Source: Pipra filicauda (taxonomy: Eukaryota > Chordata > Aves > Passeriformes > Pipridae). Taken from it: a DNA stretch of 64,000 nucleotides. Both the position numbers and the translations under genes were made by a program. Below the pieces are notes generated by a model. That model was not told where the DNA came from. It was given only the letters and a program-made list of their open reading frames with translations, and made no database searches. The DNA lies in the NCBI RefSeq assembly GCF_003945595.2, contig NW_024104317.1, forward strand, positions 992,001-1,056,000, read 5' to 3'. Each line of letters opens with the position of its first letter. The first letter of the stretch is position 1. Positions 63,387 through 64,000 of the stretch are shown here, piece by piece.

Positions 63387-63547
63387 CCATCTTTAAGAAA
63401 GTTTTCGGCTCTGTGAAATGCACAAGCTCTGTACCCACATTTGCAGGGTTTTGACTGACACTTAGATCAAAATACTGACTTACGCTTGTAAATTACAGTA
63501 CATTCTGTTTTGAGGAAGGTTTATCAACACGGCAAACCCAGAAAATC
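63387..63547 (-). other. Two competing exon-like segments, unresolved
   Basis: On the minus strand 63484-63547 reads FSGFAVLINLPQNRMYCNLQ, has a very strong donor (GC|gtaagtcag) but a poor acceptor. Immediately downstream, 63387 to about 63480 reads (…)NPANVGTELVHFTEPKTFLK, ends in a usable donor (ATGG|gtaata) one base into a codon, but has no credible acceptor. The gap between them is too short to be an intron, so at most one can be real. The second fits the phase of the exon at 60162-60226. Confidence 0.15.
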
Positions 63548-64000
63548 CTTTGGGTTTCAGATAAGAATAATTATTGCACAAGTAAATTAAGGGATAGACA
63601 AAAAGTGACCTGTTGCACTTTCTAGGTTTTGTGATACTGTGTTTTTCCATGCACAAGTAACCCACAGATTAAAAGCATTCAGCTTGCTAGCAAATTACTT
63701 TTGTAACAGGTTGAACTACCCCAGCACTGTTATACAATGCTTCCATGTCACAGAAGGTTATTAAAGCACTACACTCTTATTACACAGTAGTGCAGAAATT
63801 TAAATATACAGTATTGCTTACGCTGGATTCTAGAAAGATGATGTGCACTTTAGTAGTGCTAATGCAGATCTGAAGTTACAAATATGCAATTTTTCCAGCA
63901 TCTGTTAAACACTGATCAAAAATCAAGTCAATGAAGAATAACTGTAACTAAACCCTTGTTTCCATCTTAGAACAGTGAAATTCACAGCCCTAGGAACCAT
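63548..64000. other. AT-rich non-coding stretch at window end
   Basis: Nothing recognisable on either strand. The minus-strand gene suggested to the left, if real, would continue beyond the window edge. Confidence 0.45.

Noticed and set aside
1..64000. tRNA, rRNA, CRISPR array, endogenous retrovirus or operon-like gene organisation
   Set aside because: No cloverleaf with A/B boxes, no rRNA core words, no spaced identical repeats, no LTR pairs or retroviral reading frames, and no tandem co-oriented bacterial-type genes were seen.

Overview
This looks like anonymous nuclear DNA from a bird. The best evidence is a set of 5'-truncated CR1 LINE 3' ends with the avian-style tail (a 'cccttccaac' block followed by an 'attctatgattct'-type terminus) at 34767-35145, 55925-55995 and 62305-62432, plus an older inverted CR1-like relic at 23961-24160. 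Other supporting signs are very low transposon density, no L1 or Alu-type sequence, only eroded MIR/L2-like relics and low CpG outside one island. A turtle or crocodilian cannot be strictly excluded from sequence alone. No bacterial, viral or CRISPR features are visible. Nearly all open frames are short and behave like chance frames in non-coding vertebrate DNA.

Layout. Positions 1-31100 are intergenic or intronic sequence with simple repeats, two MIR-like relics, one old CR1 relic and a few AT-rich blocks that look like conserved non-coding elements; the most structured is at 20090-20540. A CpG-rich stretch at 31110-32165 is the only island-like segment and the best promoter candidate. About 2 kb further on, on the + strand, is a short exon-like segment (34081-34113 or 34081-34168) with a coding-looking peptide and two good splice donors. 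A 380-bp CR1 follows. Positions 35-55 kb again lack recognisable genes but hold several candidate regulatory blocks and one copy of an unidentified element of about 190 bp at 38652-38850. A second, diverged copy lies at 56629-56820 in the same orientation.

The last 8 kb (56.5-64 kb) is AT-rich and probably carries the 3' end of one or more genes on the minus strand. A terminal exon candidate at 60162-60226 encodes a charged helix before its stop. Other exon-like segments at 58481-58529, 57208-57347 and 56565-56663 have splice signals and agreeing phases, and end in a different stop. I could not match any of these peptides to a protein family, so no gene symbols are given. All exon calls are tentative: in 64 kb of vertebrate DNA such short exon-like segments also arise by chance, and I found several that contradict each other.

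The observations most worth a second look are the paired 190-bp element, the CpG island with its nearby exon, the two alternative minus-strand 3' ends, and the pair of inverted repeats beside a TATA-like site at 20400-20508.
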